This document shows, one piece after another, positions 10,838-20,138 of a stretch of DNA of 64,000 bases; positions within the stretch are counted from its first letter, which is position 1; the number at the start of each line of letters is the position of its first letter. The translations under genes were made by a program, and so were the position numbers. Origin of the DNA: Phycisphaerae bacterium (GTDB taxonomy: Bacteria; Planctomycetota; Phycisphaerae; UBA1845). Location: NCBI GenBank assembly GCA_028289375.1, contig JANQQK010000008.1, forward strand, positions 100,825 through 164,824, read 5' to 3'. The notes beneath the pieces were generated by a model. That model was not told where the DNA came from. It did no database searches and was given only the letters and a program-made list of their open reading frames with translations.

Positions 10838-11021
10838 GGTTGTCCGCTCGATCGCTTTGCTGGCCCGACGCCCGGCGTCGTGGGCACGGGTCGGGAGGTT
10901 CTGAGGTTGTTCGTGTCCGGCCTGCGGCGCACGCTGCTGACTTCAAGTTTACCGCGATGCAACGCACCCACGCAAGCATATGCCCGGCAGACGTCGCAGG
11001 TCCACCAGAGTGTACAATTGA

Positions 11022-11050
11022 TTGACACGTCAAAACCCGACTTTTATCAT
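11022..11050 (+). promoter_or_regulatory. Sigma70-type promoter of ppdK
   Basis: A perfect TTGACA (11022-11027) is separated by exactly 17 nt from TATCAT (11045-11050, five of six matches to TATAAT). The predicted transcript starts near 11057, about 60 nt before the ppdK start. A short inverted repeat TTGAC-AC-GTCAA (11023-11034) overlaps the -35 box and could be an operator, but it is short enough to arise by chance. Confidence 0.65.
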
Positions 11051-11117
11051 CGCAGCGAATCCCCGGAGACACAGGTATCACGCCCCAGTTCTGAGCTGGC
11101 AGGAAAGGACGATGACG

Positions 11118-14100
11118 ATGGCCTCGGCGACAAAACGGGTCTACTTCTTTGGTAATGGCAAGGCGGAAGGTCGCGGCGATCAGAAGGCGCTGCTTGGCGG
11201 CAAGGGAGCCGGGTTGGCTGAGATGACCAACATCGGTCTGCCTGTTCCGGGTGGCTTTACCATCACAACCGAAACGTGCGAAGACTACTACCGGCATCAT
11301 CATAAGTGGCCTGGCGGTTTCGAGGAGGAAATCGTCAAGAACCTGAAGAAGCTGGAGAAAGCGTGCAAGAAGAAACTCGGTGACGCAAACGATCCGCTGC
11401 TGGTGTCGGTGCGTTCGGGTGCGGCGGTGTCGATGCCGGGCATGATGGAGACGATTCTCAACCTCGGTCTGAACGATGTGAGTGTTGAGGGGCTGGCGAA
11501 AGTCAGTGGAAATCGGCGATTCGCGCTCGATGCGTATCGACGGCTGATCATGATGTACGGGGCGACCGCGAAAGGCGTTGATCGTCTGAAATTCGATCAC
11601 GCATTCGATCAGGTCAAGGATGAGCGGACACGCGGGCGTCTTGGCATTGCCCCCGATGCGAAGGTGAACGATACCGACGTCAATGAGGCCGAACTTGAGG
11701 ACGTCGTTGAACGTTTCAAGCAGTTGTACGCCGACGAAGTGAACGAGCCGTTCCCGCAGGAACCGATGGAGCAGCTTCGCGGATCGATCAACGCGGTGTT
11801 CGAGAGTTGGAACGCCGAGAAGGCGGTCACCTATCGTCGCGTCGAGAAGATCACCGGCGTGCATGGAACGGGTGTCAACATCTGCCAAATGGTGTTCGGC
11901 AACATGGGGGACGACTCGGGGACGGGCGTCTGTTTCACACGAGACCCGAGCACGGGTGAGAACGAATTTTACGGCGAGTTCCTCATCAACGCACAGGGTG
12001 AGGACGTGGTGGCGGGTATTCGCACGCCGCTGAAGATCCACGAAATGTCGCATCGTCTGCCGACCGCATGGGATCAGTTGCTGGCGGTGCGGGCGATGCT
12101 TGAGCTGCACTACGGCGACATGCAGGATCTGGAGTTCACCGTGGAGCGTGGCAAGCTGTACATGCTGCAGTGTCGCACGGGCAAGCGGTCGCCGGGGGCG
12201 GCGTTCCGCATTGCGGTGGAGCAGGCGACGCTGCCGCTGCTGACCGACGAGGAAACGAAGCGGCTGATGAAGGCGAAGTACCTGCCGGCCAAGTACGGCA
12301 AGCTGGCGACCAAGCCGGTGATCAGCAAGCGTCAGGCGGTGATGCGGATCAAGGCGAGCGACATCGAGAAGCTGTTCTCGCCGGTGATCGATCCGAGTGT
12401 TTCGGTTTCGGAGTTGGACGAGCGTCGGCTGGGGACCGGAATCAATGCGGTGCCCGGGGCGGCATCGGGGACGGTCGTGTTTCACGCTGCCGATGCCGAA
12501 CGTTTGGCCGCGGAAAATCACCAGGTCATTCTTGTCCGCAACGAAACATCACCCGAAGACGTTGGCGGCATGCACGTTGCTGCTGGCATTCTAACGGCGA
12601 CGGGCGGCAAGACGTCGCACGCTGCCGTCGTGGCACGTGGCTGGGGCAAATGCTGCATCGTGGGGTGTGATGCACTTCGGATCGACGAGTCGGCCAAAAC
12701 GCTACGGGTCAACGGACATCAGTTCAACGAAGGCGATCCGATCACGCTGGATGGATCGACCGGACATGTTTACGAAGGCGAACTGCCGCTCGATCGGCCC
12801 GGTGCACCGAACGAATACGGCACGATTCTCGAGTGGGCCGATGAGATTCGCCGTTTGAAAGTGCGAACGAATGCAGACACGCCGGCCGACGCTGCCAACG
12901 CGGTGAGCATGGGTGCGGAAGGCATCGGACTTTGCCGGACGGAGCACATGTTCTTCGATACCGAGGAGCGGCGTCTGGCGATGCAGGAGATGATTGTCGC
13001 GGACGACGTGGAGGCACGCGTACGGGCGCTCGACAAGTTGCAGCCGTTCCAGAAGCAGGATTTCTTCGGGATATTCGAGGCGATGAACGGCAAGCCGGTG
13101 ACGATCCGTCTTGTCGACCCGCCGCTGCATGAGTTCCTGCCGCATGATGACGAGGGCATCGAGCGCTTGGCCAACTACACGGGTCTGACGGTCGATCAGA
13201 TTCGTGATCGGACGCGGCAATTGCACGAGTCGAATCCGATGCTGGGGCATCGTGGTTGCCGGTTGGCGATCACGTATCCGGAGATTCTCGACATGCAGGT
13301 CAGCGCGATCATCGAGGCGGCGGTTCAGGCCGCGCGGGAAGGCGTGACCGTCCTGCCGGAGATCATGATTCCGCTGACGATTGATCCGCGCGAGCTGCAG
13401 ATTCTTGTTGAGCAGACGCGTGCGGTGGCGGACGCGATTCTCGATGATGCGGGCGTGAAGCTCGACTATATGGTCGGGACGATGGTCGAGACACCGCGTG
13501 CTGCGTTGCGTGGCGATGATATCGCGAGCGTGTGTCAGTTCATCAGCTTCGGCACCAACGACCTGACGCAGACGACGATGGGCCTCTCGCGTGATGACGC
13601 GGGTCGTTTCCTGCCGGACTATGTCGACGAGGCCAAGCATGGCATCTTCAAGGAAGACCCGTTCAGCACGATTGATGTTGGTGGTGTCGGGATGCTGGTC
13701 GACTGGGCGGCAAGCAAGGCGCGCGAGGTCGACAAGAAATTCAAGCTCGGCGTGTGCGGTGAGCATGGCGGCGACCCAGAGAGCGTGGACTTCTTCCACA
13801 ACGTCGGGCTGGACTACGTGTCGTGCAGTCCGTTCCGTGTGCCTGTCGCACGGTTGGCTGCGGCACAAGCGGTGGTTCGCGAGAAGGACGTGCAGAAGAC
13901 GGGTCGCAAATCGACAGCGTCCGCTTCGCGCGTCAAGAAGAACGGTGCCGCGAAGTCCGCGAAGAAAGCAACCGCCAAGAAGGCAACGAAGAAAAAAGCC
14001 AAAGCCAAGAAGGCGAGCAAGTCCAAGGCGGCCAAGTCCGCGAAGAAAAAGACCACCAAGAAGGCGAAGTCGGCCAAGAAGAAGACCGCCAAGAAAGCCA

Positions 14101-14207
14101 AGTCGAAAAAGGCGACGGCCAAGAAATCCAAGAAGAAGACTGCAAAGAATTCAAAGAAGACGACCGCCAAGAAGAAGGCCGGCAAGAAGAAGAAATCGCG
14201 ACGCTAA
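11118..14207 (+). CDS. ppdK: Pyruvate phosphate dikinase with histone-H1-like Lys/Ala tail
   Basis: A 1029-residue protein. It interconverts pyruvate, ATP and phosphate with phosphoenolpyruvate, AMP and pyrophosphate in central metabolism. The N-terminal nucleotide-binding domain has GGKGAGLAEM. The phosphohistidine domain has TGGKTSHAAVVAR (His near residue 501). The PEP/pyruvate barrel has ISFGTNDLTQTT and GVCGEHGG (catalytic Cys near residue 880). Families usually end about 875-900 residues. Here a further 106 residues (about 924-1029) are almost entirely Lys, Ala, Ser, Thr and Arg. The start at 11118 has AAGGA 8 nt upstream and lies downstream of the promoter at 11022-11050, which excludes the longer frame beginning at 11022. 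It is transcribed alone and converges on the next gene with an 11-nt gap. Confidence 0.97.
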   Translation: MASATKRVYFFGNGKAEGRGDQKALLGGKGAGLAEMTNIGLPVPGGFTITTETCEDYYRHHHKWPGGFEEEIVKNLKKLEKACKKKLGDANDPLLVSVRSGAAVSMPGMMETILNLGLNDVSVEGLAKVSGNRRFALDAYRRLIMMYGATAKGVDRLKFDHAFDQVKDERTRGRLGIAPDAKVNDTDVNEAELEDVVERFKQLYADEVNEPFPQEPMEQLRGSINAVFESWNAEKAVTYRRVEKITGVHGTGVNICQMVFGNMGDDSGTGVCFTRDPSTGENEFYGEFLINAQGEDVVAGIRTPLKIHEMSHRLPTAWDQLLAVRAMLELHYGDMQDLEFTVERGKLYMLQCRTGKRSPGAAFRIAVEQATLPLLTDEETKRLMKAKYLPAKYGKLATKPVISKRQAVMRIKASDIEKLFSPVIDPSVSVSELDERRLGTGINAVPGAASGTVVFHAADAERLAAENHQVILVRNETSPEDVGGMHVAAGILTATGGKTSHAAVVARGWGKCCIVGCDALRIDESAKTLRVNGHQFNEGDPITLDGSTGHVYEGELPLDRPGAPNEYGTILEWADEIRRLKVRTNADTPADAANAVSMGAEGIGLCRTEHMFFDTEERRLAMQEMIVADDVEARVRALDKLQPFQKQDFFGIFEAMNGKPVTIRLVDPPLHEFLPHDDEGIERLANYTGLTVDQIRDRTRQLHESNPMLGHRGCRLAITYPEILDMQVSAIIEAAVQAAREGVTVLPEIMIPLTIDPRELQILVEQTRAVADAILDDAGVKLDYMVGTMVETPRAALRGDDIASVCQFISFGTNDLTQTTMGLSRDDAGRFLPDYVDEAKHGIFKEDPFSTIDVGGVGMLVDWAASKAREVDKKFKLGVCGEHGGDPESVDFFHNVGLDYVSCSPFRVPVARLAAAQAVVREKDVQKTGRKSTASASRVKKNGAAKSAKKATAKKATKKKAKAKKASKSKAAKSAKKKTTKKAKSAKKKTAKKAKSKKATAKKSKKKTAKNSKKTTAKKKAGKKKKSRR

Positions 14208-14218
14208 GTGATGATCGC

Positions 14219-15532
14219 TTAGGATTCGCCCGACCTGTTTTCGGCCGCGATGCAGTAGAGGTAGTTGTCCGAACGGATGAACAACTCTCCGTCGCTGACA
14301 GCAGGCGATGAACTGAACGCGCCCTTGTCGCCGTCAAAGGCCGGGTTGTGCGCGACAAGCTTGAACGTGTCGGCGGCTTCGATGACGTAGCTTTCACCGT
14401 TTCGGGTAAACTGAATGATCCGGTTGCCGACCGCGACGGGCGAGGAGTAGTCGGCGTTTGGGAATCCGCCGGTTGGCCCGCCGAGACGCGGGAGTCGTTC
14501 CTTGTAGACGTTCTCGCCGTCGGACAAACGGGCTGCCTGGAATATTCCGCCCGTCGACCAGTACATCCTGTCGCCGACGATCACCGGCGTGCAAATGCCC
14601 GAACGCATGCGCTTGTTCCAGACCGCGTGCGATTCGGTCACATCGCCTTTTCCGTCATATCGAACAGCCATTCCGTGCCCTGCCCTGCTGCCCATGAGGA
14701 AGGCGACGTTGTTCTTCGTGACGATGCTTCCGCAGCTTGCGTCATCCAACGGCGACGTGGCCGACCAGATGATATCACCATTTGCCGGGTCGAGGCCCAT
14801 GACCTTGAAGGGCACGTGGACGAGCACTTGTGGTTTTCCGTCGACGTGCACATCTGTCGGGGTGGACCATGAGTTCGTGTAGGACGGGTCCTTCACCGAC
14901 CAGCGCTGTTTGCCCGTTTTCTTGTCGATGCCGACGAAGTGATTCCCAAGTACGCCGGCGTCCACGACGATCACGTCGCCAACGATGATCGGGCTGGAGC
15001 CGTCGCCCCATCTGGCGGGGTCCGATTTCTGCCCCAGCTCGGCGTGCCACAGCTTTTTCCCGTCTTTGTCGTAGGCGTACATCCCCGACTTGCCAAGAAT
15101 CGCGTAGACGTGTTGACCGTCCGTGACGGGTGTGCTGCTGGCGTAGCCATGCTGGGTGATGAATCCCTGATAGCGGTCCTCGTCGGCGGTCGACGGTACC
15201 GATGCCCGCCAGAGTTCCTTGCCCGATTCACGGTCGAAGGCAAGCAGATGGCGGACGAGTTTCTTCGGATCGCCGGGGTTGGCCATGTCCAGACCGTAGC
15301 CGGTGTAGGCCGTCAGGTAGACGCGGTCCCCGCTGACGACGGGTGACGATGCCCCCATGCCAGGCAGTGCGGTTCGCCATTTCAGGTTCTTTGCGGAGGA
15401 CCATTCGACGGGGATCGATGCATCGTCAGCGTGTCCTGAACCGCTTGGACCGCGGAATCGCTGCCAGTCGGCGGCGAGGACCGTTGCGGTGGTGAGTGCG
15501 AGGATGATGGCGGTGTGGCGAATGTGCGTCAT
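14219..15532 (-). CDS. Secreted PQQ-like beta-propeller protein
   Basis: A 437-residue protein with a signal peptide (MTHIRHTAIILALTTATVLA) followed by DWQRFRGPSGSG, the N-terminal motif of the planctomycete PQQ-like propeller family. Repeated blades follow with patterns such as ASSPVVSGDRVYLT, SSPIIVGDVIVVDA and STPVTDGQHVYAIL. Such proteins fold as eight-bladed propellers; many lack PQQ, and no quinoprotein catalytic residues can be assigned here. It is probably periplasmic. GGAG lies 8 nt before the ATG, and TATGAT at 15565-15570 is a possible -10 box. Function unknown beyond export and fold. Confidence 0.85.
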   Translation of the reverse strand: MTHIRHTAIILALTTATVLAADWQRFRGPSGSGHADDASIPVEWSSAKNLKWRTALPGMGASSPVVSGDRVYLTAYTGYGLDMANPGDPKKLVRHLLAFDRESGKELWRASVPSTADEDRYQGFITQHGYASSTPVTDGQHVYAILGKSGMYAYDKDGKKLWHAELGQKSDPARWGDGSSPIIVGDVIVVDAGVLGNHFVGIDKKTGKQRWSVKDPSYTNSWSTPTDVHVDGKPQVLVHVPFKVMGLDPANGDIIWSATSPLDDASCGSIVTKNNVAFLMGSRAGHGMAVRYDGKGDVTESHAVWNKRMRSGICTPVIVGDRMYWSTGGIFQAARLSDGENVYKERLPRLGGPTGGFPNADYSSPVAVGNRIIQFTRNGESYVIEAADTFKLVAHNPAFDGDKGAFSSSPAVSDGELFIRSDNYLYCIAAENRSGES

Positions 15533-15672
15533 GTCCGGGGCTCCATTGTGGCTGAACGACGAGAATCATAGTAGACCGGTGGCCCATTCGGCGCGTGACA
15601 CGCTCGTGTCGTTCAGGATTCGCACTTGTGGGCGGGCTGGATTCAGAAATCGGCCTTGAACAACCGGGGACG

Positions 15673-16710
15673 TCATGCGGTCGTGTTGGCGGGTCTGCCG
15701 GTCTTGTAGTTCAGTCCCTGCCGCAGAATCTTCTGGATCAGATCTTCATACGGGATGCCAACGGCGTTGGCAGACTCGGCGAAATCCTCGTCGTAGGCCA
15801 TGTCGGGATTTGGATTCGACTCGAGCAGGTAGATCTTTCCCTCTTCCGACAGTCGGAAATCCATCCGGCCATAACCGGTCTGGTTCAGGACGCGGTAGGT
15901 GCGTTTGGCGAGTCGGGCGGCGTATTCCTCGACGCCGTCGGGCAGGTTCTTTGCTTTGCTGGTCTTGATCTTGGCGCGCTCCTGGTACTTCAGGTTCCAT
16001 TTGACGCGCTCTGTGGCGATTCGCGGTGCACCGGCTGACAATCCGCCAAAGTCGATCTCCCAGACGGGGAAGGTCTGAAGTCGGCGATTGCCCATGACGC
16101 CGACGTACAGCTCGCGGCCGTCGATGAATTCCTCAACGAGCGCGTCGGATTCCATCTGCTCGTGCATGAAGGCCACGCGGTCGATGAGCTTTTCGTCGTC
16201 GTGCACCACGGAGGCCTGCGAGATGCCGACCGATCCGTGCTCGGTCGCGGATTTGACGATCATGGGGTACTTGAGTCGCGGCGATCGGCGGACCCGGCGT
16301 CCGCGCGGATAGACCACGAACTCGGGCGCGGGAATGCGGTGGTGACGCAGGATCTTCTTGGCCATCACCTTGTTGGCTGCGAGCATCATGCCGTAGGGAT
16401 TGCAGCCGGTGTACTTCTTGCCGATCAGTTCGAGGTAGCCGAGCACAAACGGGACATACGCCCCGAAACCGCGAAACTCCTCGAGGAGATTGAAGACGAT
16501 GTGCGGTTTGAATTCCTGCAGACCGTCGCGGATTTCGCCGAGTTCATCCGAGACGCCCAGCGCCTTCGCATCATGGCCGAGATGCTGAAGCGCGGTCATG
16601 ACGTCGTACTCGGTCTTGCATGGGGCGATATCCTCATGCTTCATGCCATCCGCGTCGGGCGGCGGGACGAAGTCCTCGATCATCAACACCAGTACCCGCA
16701 GCGATCTCAT
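15673..16710 (-). CDS. ATP-grasp ligase of the D-alanine-D-alanine ligase type
   Basis: A 345-residue ATP-grasp protein. Recognisable parts are the N-terminal alpha/beta domain ending HIVFNLLEEF, the ATP-binding lobe YPMIVKSATEHGSVGISQAS, the loop ALVEEFIDGRELYVGV, and the metal-binding end GRMDFRLSEEGKIYLLESNPNP (Asp, Glu, Asn ligands). The family joins a carboxylate to an amine through an acyl phosphate. This one is divergent from cell-wall Ddl, and a canonical ddl neighbourhood is absent. Its ATG overlaps the TGA of the upstream metallopeptidase gene (ATGA), so the two are translated together and may act on the same peptide. Substrate unknown. Confidence 0.85.
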   Translation of the reverse strand: MRSLRVLVLMIEDFVPPPDADGMKHEDIAPCKTEYDVMTALQHLGHDAKALGVSDELGEIRDGLQEFKPHIVFNLLEEFRGFGAYVPFVLGYLELIGKKYTGCNPYGMMLAANKVMAKKILRHHRIPAPEFVVYPRGRRVRRSPRLKYPMIVKSATEHGSVGISQASVVHDDEKLIDRVAFMHEQMESDALVEEFIDGRELYVGVMGNRRLQTFPVWEIDFGGLSAGAPRIATERVKWNLKYQERAKIKTSKAKNLPDGVEEYAARLAKRTYRVLNQTGYGRMDFRLSEEGKIYLLESNPNPDMAYDEDFAESANAVGIPYEDLIQKILRQGLNYKTGRPANTTA

Positions 16711-17765
16711 ACCATCACCCTGTGTCTGCCTGAGTGCAGGTAGTTGACGGTTTGCAGCGTGAGGAGGATGACGGCTTCGAGCTTGGCTTGATCGTCCGAT
16801 CGGTCCATGCGGAGCTTGAGCTCACGCGAGCGATTGATCATCCCCGAGAGCACCTGGTCGATGGTGTACTGGTGTTCGCCGGTCCACTTGGACACGAGTC
16901 GGCGTATCTCCGGTTTGACGCGTTTGAGAAACGTGGACGCGAATTCACCCTTCTTAAGTTTATCGGAGAAGAGGCGTCTGAGATCTCGGTCATAGAAGTC
17001 CGGATATTCCTCGCCATACCATGCTCGCTTGCGCTTGTAGTGATCGCGCAGTCTGGTCTTGTTGGTACGCAGGGTGTCGACATGCTGACGGTTTCGGACG
17101 GGCGGTTTCTGATCCTGAATCTCGGCCATCAGTTCATCGACGTAGAGCAGTTTCTTGAGTGCAGGCCAACCCTGGTAGCGACGTCGCCACATCGAGCGCG
17201 GGTTCAGCCAGACGGCGAACGTCTCGGCGAAGTCTTCGGACGGGTGACTCTGGGCGTACCACATGTCGAGATGCAGGACGTATTTCTTGCTGTAGGGACG
17301 CGGCAGGTAGTAGTCGGGATACCGCTTGGATGCCCGGCCAAACAGCTCGCGATAGCGTTTCTTTCGATGAAATCGGTAGGCGTTGTCGAACGCGTGGCCC
17401 ACTTCGTGACGCAGCAGTCGCAGGCAGCTCTCCTTGGTTCCGCCTTCGACGTCAAGCATCTGGGCACGTTCGAGGCGGATCAGCCGCGGATGGGCCAGGT
17501 AGAACGGAATGGCCACGCCGGGAACGCCATCGGGTGAGAACCACTCTTCGCTGATCCAGAAGTGTGGACGAAAGCACAGGTTCTTGCGTTCGAGGTCGAC
17601 ACGAATACGGTCGATGCGATGCTCGACCATCGTGCCCTCGAGCTTCACACCAAGGTCGCAAAGACGAAGGTTGAGCAGTTCCTCATCGCTGGAACAAACC
17701 CACTCGGGTTCTCCACGACGTTTTCGAGACGTCGCCTGTCGGGATTTGGTTAAGCGCGTCGGCAT
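16707..17765 (-). CDS. Putative zinc metallopeptidase (HEVGH)
   Basis: A 352-residue protein with LLRHEVGHAFDNAY near residue 130, a gluzincin-like HExxH motif. About 60 residues later SEDFAETFAVWLNP offers a possible third zinc ligand of the ExxxE type. The family is annotated as putative zinc-binding metallopeptidase; substrates are not known. No signal peptide is visible and the N-terminus is basic, so it is probably cytoplasmic. The C-terminal 150 residues are rich in Arg and Lys. It lies directly upstream of, and overlaps by 4 nt, the ATP-grasp ligase gene, suggesting a peptide-making/peptide-cleaving pair. The 212-nt space upstream (17766-17977) holds no gene I can support. Confidence 0.75.
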   Translation of the reverse strand: MPTRLTKSRQATSRKRRGEPEWVCSSDEELLNLRLCDLGVKLEGTMVEHRIDRIRVDLERKNLCFRPHFWISEEWFSPDGVPGVAIPFYLAHPRLIRLERAQMLDVEGGTKESCLRLLRHEVGHAFDNAYRFHRKKRYRELFGRASKRYPDYYLPRPYSKKYVLHLDMWYAQSHPSEDFAETFAVWLNPRSMWRRRYQGWPALKKLLYVDELMAEIQDQKPPVRNRQHVDTLRTNKTRLRDHYKRKRAWYGEEYPDFYDRDLRRLFSDKLKKGEFASTFLKRVKPEIRRLVSKWTGEHQYTIDQVLSGMINRSRELKLRMDRSDDQAKLEAVILLTLQTVNYLHSGRHRVMV

Positions 17766-17977
17766 GACTATTCTGACACCGTGGTTTCAGGCACGTCCGA
17801 TCCGACCCTTCTCCGCGTGCAGCAACAGAGCACATAGACATCATGCCTCGTCGGCCTGTTGCCCGCAAGACAAGCTGTATATCGCCCGATTGGTCGGGTT
17901 GGCAATACAAAATCGAAACGCGTGATGACTCTGGCCACGATGTCTTGGGAATGACTTTGCAGAGGCGACGCGTGGGG

Positions 17978-18928
17978 TTAACGCTCCACGACAACAACCG
18001 TCGTCGACTTGCCGGTGGCGAGATCAACTTGTGTGATACGTGGGCCTCGAGACTTGCTTCCTGCTTCGAGAACGAACAGATCGCCATCGTGAAGAACGAC
18101 GCCAACAGGCGACCAAGGCCGGGTGGTTCGATAGACTTCCTTGACGTTCCGATCCGGGCCGATGCGGAGAACCCGCCGACCGGAGTGATAGGCGACGTAA
18201 ATGTGCCCGTCTTCCGAGACCGTAAGACCGTAAAGGCGATTGATCGTGGTCGGCGGTCCGAATCTCTGCGGTGGGTCGGACAACCTTTCGTCCAGCAATT
18301 TGGGTGACACCGTGGACACCTGCCCATCCCGGTTGAGCCGGCGGACGCGATCGCGGTCCGTGAGGTAGACGACTCCGTCAGGTCCCATCGTCATGCTGGT
18401 CACCATGCGCAGTGTGGATTTGTCGACGGGACCGTCCCCAAACAACTCGCCGCTTCCCTTCCCGGCGACCACGCGGACATCCCCGGATGGGGACCGATTC
18501 AGAATGTATCCACGCTTGGGTCCGCGCGGGGTGTGGCTGAACAAGACGTGGCCTTTGGAATCAATCACGAACGGCGCTCCGGCGAACTTCATGCGATCCA
18601 GCTGGGGTTCGATGAGACGGACATGTTCACCTTCGGGGGTCATCTTCCACAGCGAGCAAGGCCACGCTTCACCGCGCTGCACTTCACGTTCGTAGTAGAG
18701 CGTTCCGTCACTTGCCAGGAACAGGCCGTGGGTCCACGAGTTTTGCCGAAGCTCCGACAGAACGCCGTCTGGTGACAACTTCCAGATCGTTTCCCGCGCA
18801 ACGTCCGTGAAGTAGATCGTCCCATCGCGTCTCATCACAATTCCGTCGCCCGGGTGCGCATCGGCAGGTGAAACGAAATTGATGGCCGCGAACAGAATCA
18901 GAATGGCGCCCGACCGTTCGGTCTTCAT
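17978..18928 (-). CDS. Secreted NHL/SMP-30-like beta-propeller protein
   Basis: A 316-residue protein with a signal peptide (MKTERSGAILILFAAINFVSPADA) and then short repeats such as DGTIYFTDVARETIWKLSPDG, DGVVYLTDRDRVRRLNRDG and DGHIYVAYHSGRRVLRIGPD, characteristic of NHL-type propellers. The frame is open to 19012, but the signal peptide begins at the ATG at 18928, preceded by GGAG at about 11 nt. It is probably periplasmic. Such propellers bind ligands or act as lactonases; no catalytic metal site can be assigned, so no reaction is proposed. Confidence 0.8.
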   Translation of the reverse strand: MKTERSGAILILFAAINFVSPADAHPGDGIVMRRDGTIYFTDVARETIWKLSPDGVLSELRQNSWTHGLFLASDGTLYYEREVQRGEAWPCSLWKMTPEGEHVRLIEPQLDRMKFAGAPFVIDSKGHVLFSHTPRGPKRGYILNRSPSGDVRVVAGKGSGELFGDGPVDKSTLRMVTSMTMGPDGVVYLTDRDRVRRLNRDGQVSTVSPKLLDERLSDPPQRFGPPTTINRLYGLTVSEDGHIYVAYHSGRRVLRIGPDRNVKEVYRTTRPWSPVGVVLHDGDLFVLEAGSKSRGPRITQVDLATGKSTTVVVVER

Positions 18929-19055
18929 GATGCGTTCATCTCCACTGGTTTGGCCAACGCGTCTTTCTCCGCGAACTTGCTGACGGGACGTGTATTGTCG
19001 CAATTGGCGCATCGGTGCGGCAAGAATCTTCTCTGCAGAAGTCTCACAATTGAGA

Positions 19056-20063
19056 CTATTCGGACTTGAGTTGCCGCGTCATGAGATCGTGGATGGCCGA
19101 CGTGGGCGACTGTTCCTCGAAGAGCACGCTGTAGATCGCCCGCGTGATGGGCATTTCCACACCAAATCGTTTGGCCAACTGCAAGACACTCCGCGTGGAC
19201 TCGATCCCCTCGATGACACCGTGCGACGTGGCGATGACATCGTCGATGCATTGGCCTTGTCCGATCTTGACGCCTGCTGCGTGGTTGCGACTCGCCAACG
19301 ACATGCAGGTGGTCATCAAATCGCCGACGCCGGCCAATCCGGCAAACGTCTCCGCCCGTGCACCAAGAGCGACACCGAGGCGGGTGATTTCGACGATGCC
19401 GCGGGTCACCAAGCCAGCTTTGGCGTTGCAGCCCATGTTCATGCCATCGTTGATACCCGCTGCGATGGCGATGACGTTCTTGACGGCTCCACCCAATTCA
19501 ACGCCCACGACGTCGTCATTGGTGTAGACGCGGAACAAGGGAGATGAGATCGTCGCCTGCAATCGTTCAGCTGCCGCACCTTCGGCGGACGCAACCACCG
19601 CAGCCGTTGGCAAACCGGCAGCAATTTCACCCGCGATGCACGGTCCCGACAGGGTCATGACCGGGAAGGCGTCGCCCACAACATCGGCGATGATCTGTGT
19701 CGGGCGAAGCAGCGTGCCAACTTCAATGCCCTTGGAAACACTGACAATCGGCCACCGAGCGTTGTTTCGGTCGACGATGCCCATCCAGGTTTCACGCATG
19801 AATTGGCAGGGGATGGCGCTGATGACCACGTCGGGCGAGGCCAACGCCTGTTCGATGTCGCTCGTTGCGGTGACACGATCGTGAAGCTGGTGTCCGGACA
19901 GGTAGCGCCGGTTTTCGCGGTTATTCTGGATCTCGTCGGCGAGGGCGGCGTCGCGTGCCCACAGCGTGACGTTCACGCCACGCTCAGCCAGCAGCATCGA
20001 GCAGAGTGTGCCCATCGCCCCGGCACCAATGACTGCAGCATGGGAATAGATCGCGTTGGACAT
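19056..20063 (-). CDS. gpsA: Glycerol-3-phosphate dehydrogenase, NAD(P)+
   Basis: A 335-residue cytoplasmic enzyme reducing dihydroxyacetone phosphate to sn-glycerol-3-phosphate for phospholipid synthesis. The N-terminal Rossmann motif is AAVIGAGAMGTLCSMLLAERG. SKGIE and SGPCIAGEIA follow, and the catalytic lysine lies in ELGGAVKNVIAIAAG. GLAGVGDLMTTC and SRN are the usual C-terminal signatures. The length is normal. It is the last gene of a minus-strand group and lies 75 nt downstream of the small lipoprotein-like gene. Confidence 0.97.
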   Translation of the reverse strand: MSNAIYSHAAVIGAGAMGTLCSMLLAERGVNVTLWARDAALADEIQNNRENRRYLSGHQLHDRVTATSDIEQALASPDVVISAIPCQFMRETWMGIVDRNNARWPIVSVSKGIEVGTLLRPTQIIADVVGDAFPVMTLSGPCIAGEIAAGLPTAAVVASAEGAAAERLQATISSPLFRVYTNDDVVGVELGGAVKNVIAIAAGINDGMNMGCNAKAGLVTRGIVEITRLGVALGARAETFAGLAGVGDLMTTCMSLASRNHAAGVKIGQGQCIDDVIATSHGVIEGIESTRSVLQLAKRFGVEMPITRAIYSVLFEEQSPTSAIHDLMTRQLKSE

Positions 20064-20138
20064 GGACGCTCGGGCGAAACGTTGGGGCGTATCAAACCCT
20101 CAACGGCATGTTGAGCGATGCATCACGCATCCAACAGC

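Noticed and set aside
10554..12521. A 655-codon minus-strand frame across the ppdK start
   Set aside because: It overlaps the ppdK promoter and the first ATPase gene in a wrong frame, and its product is Arg/His-rich without motifs.
20111..20138. Short inverted repeat GATGC-ATCAC-GCATC after the small lipoprotein-like gene as a terminator
   Set aside because: A 5-bp stem without a following T-run is too weak.
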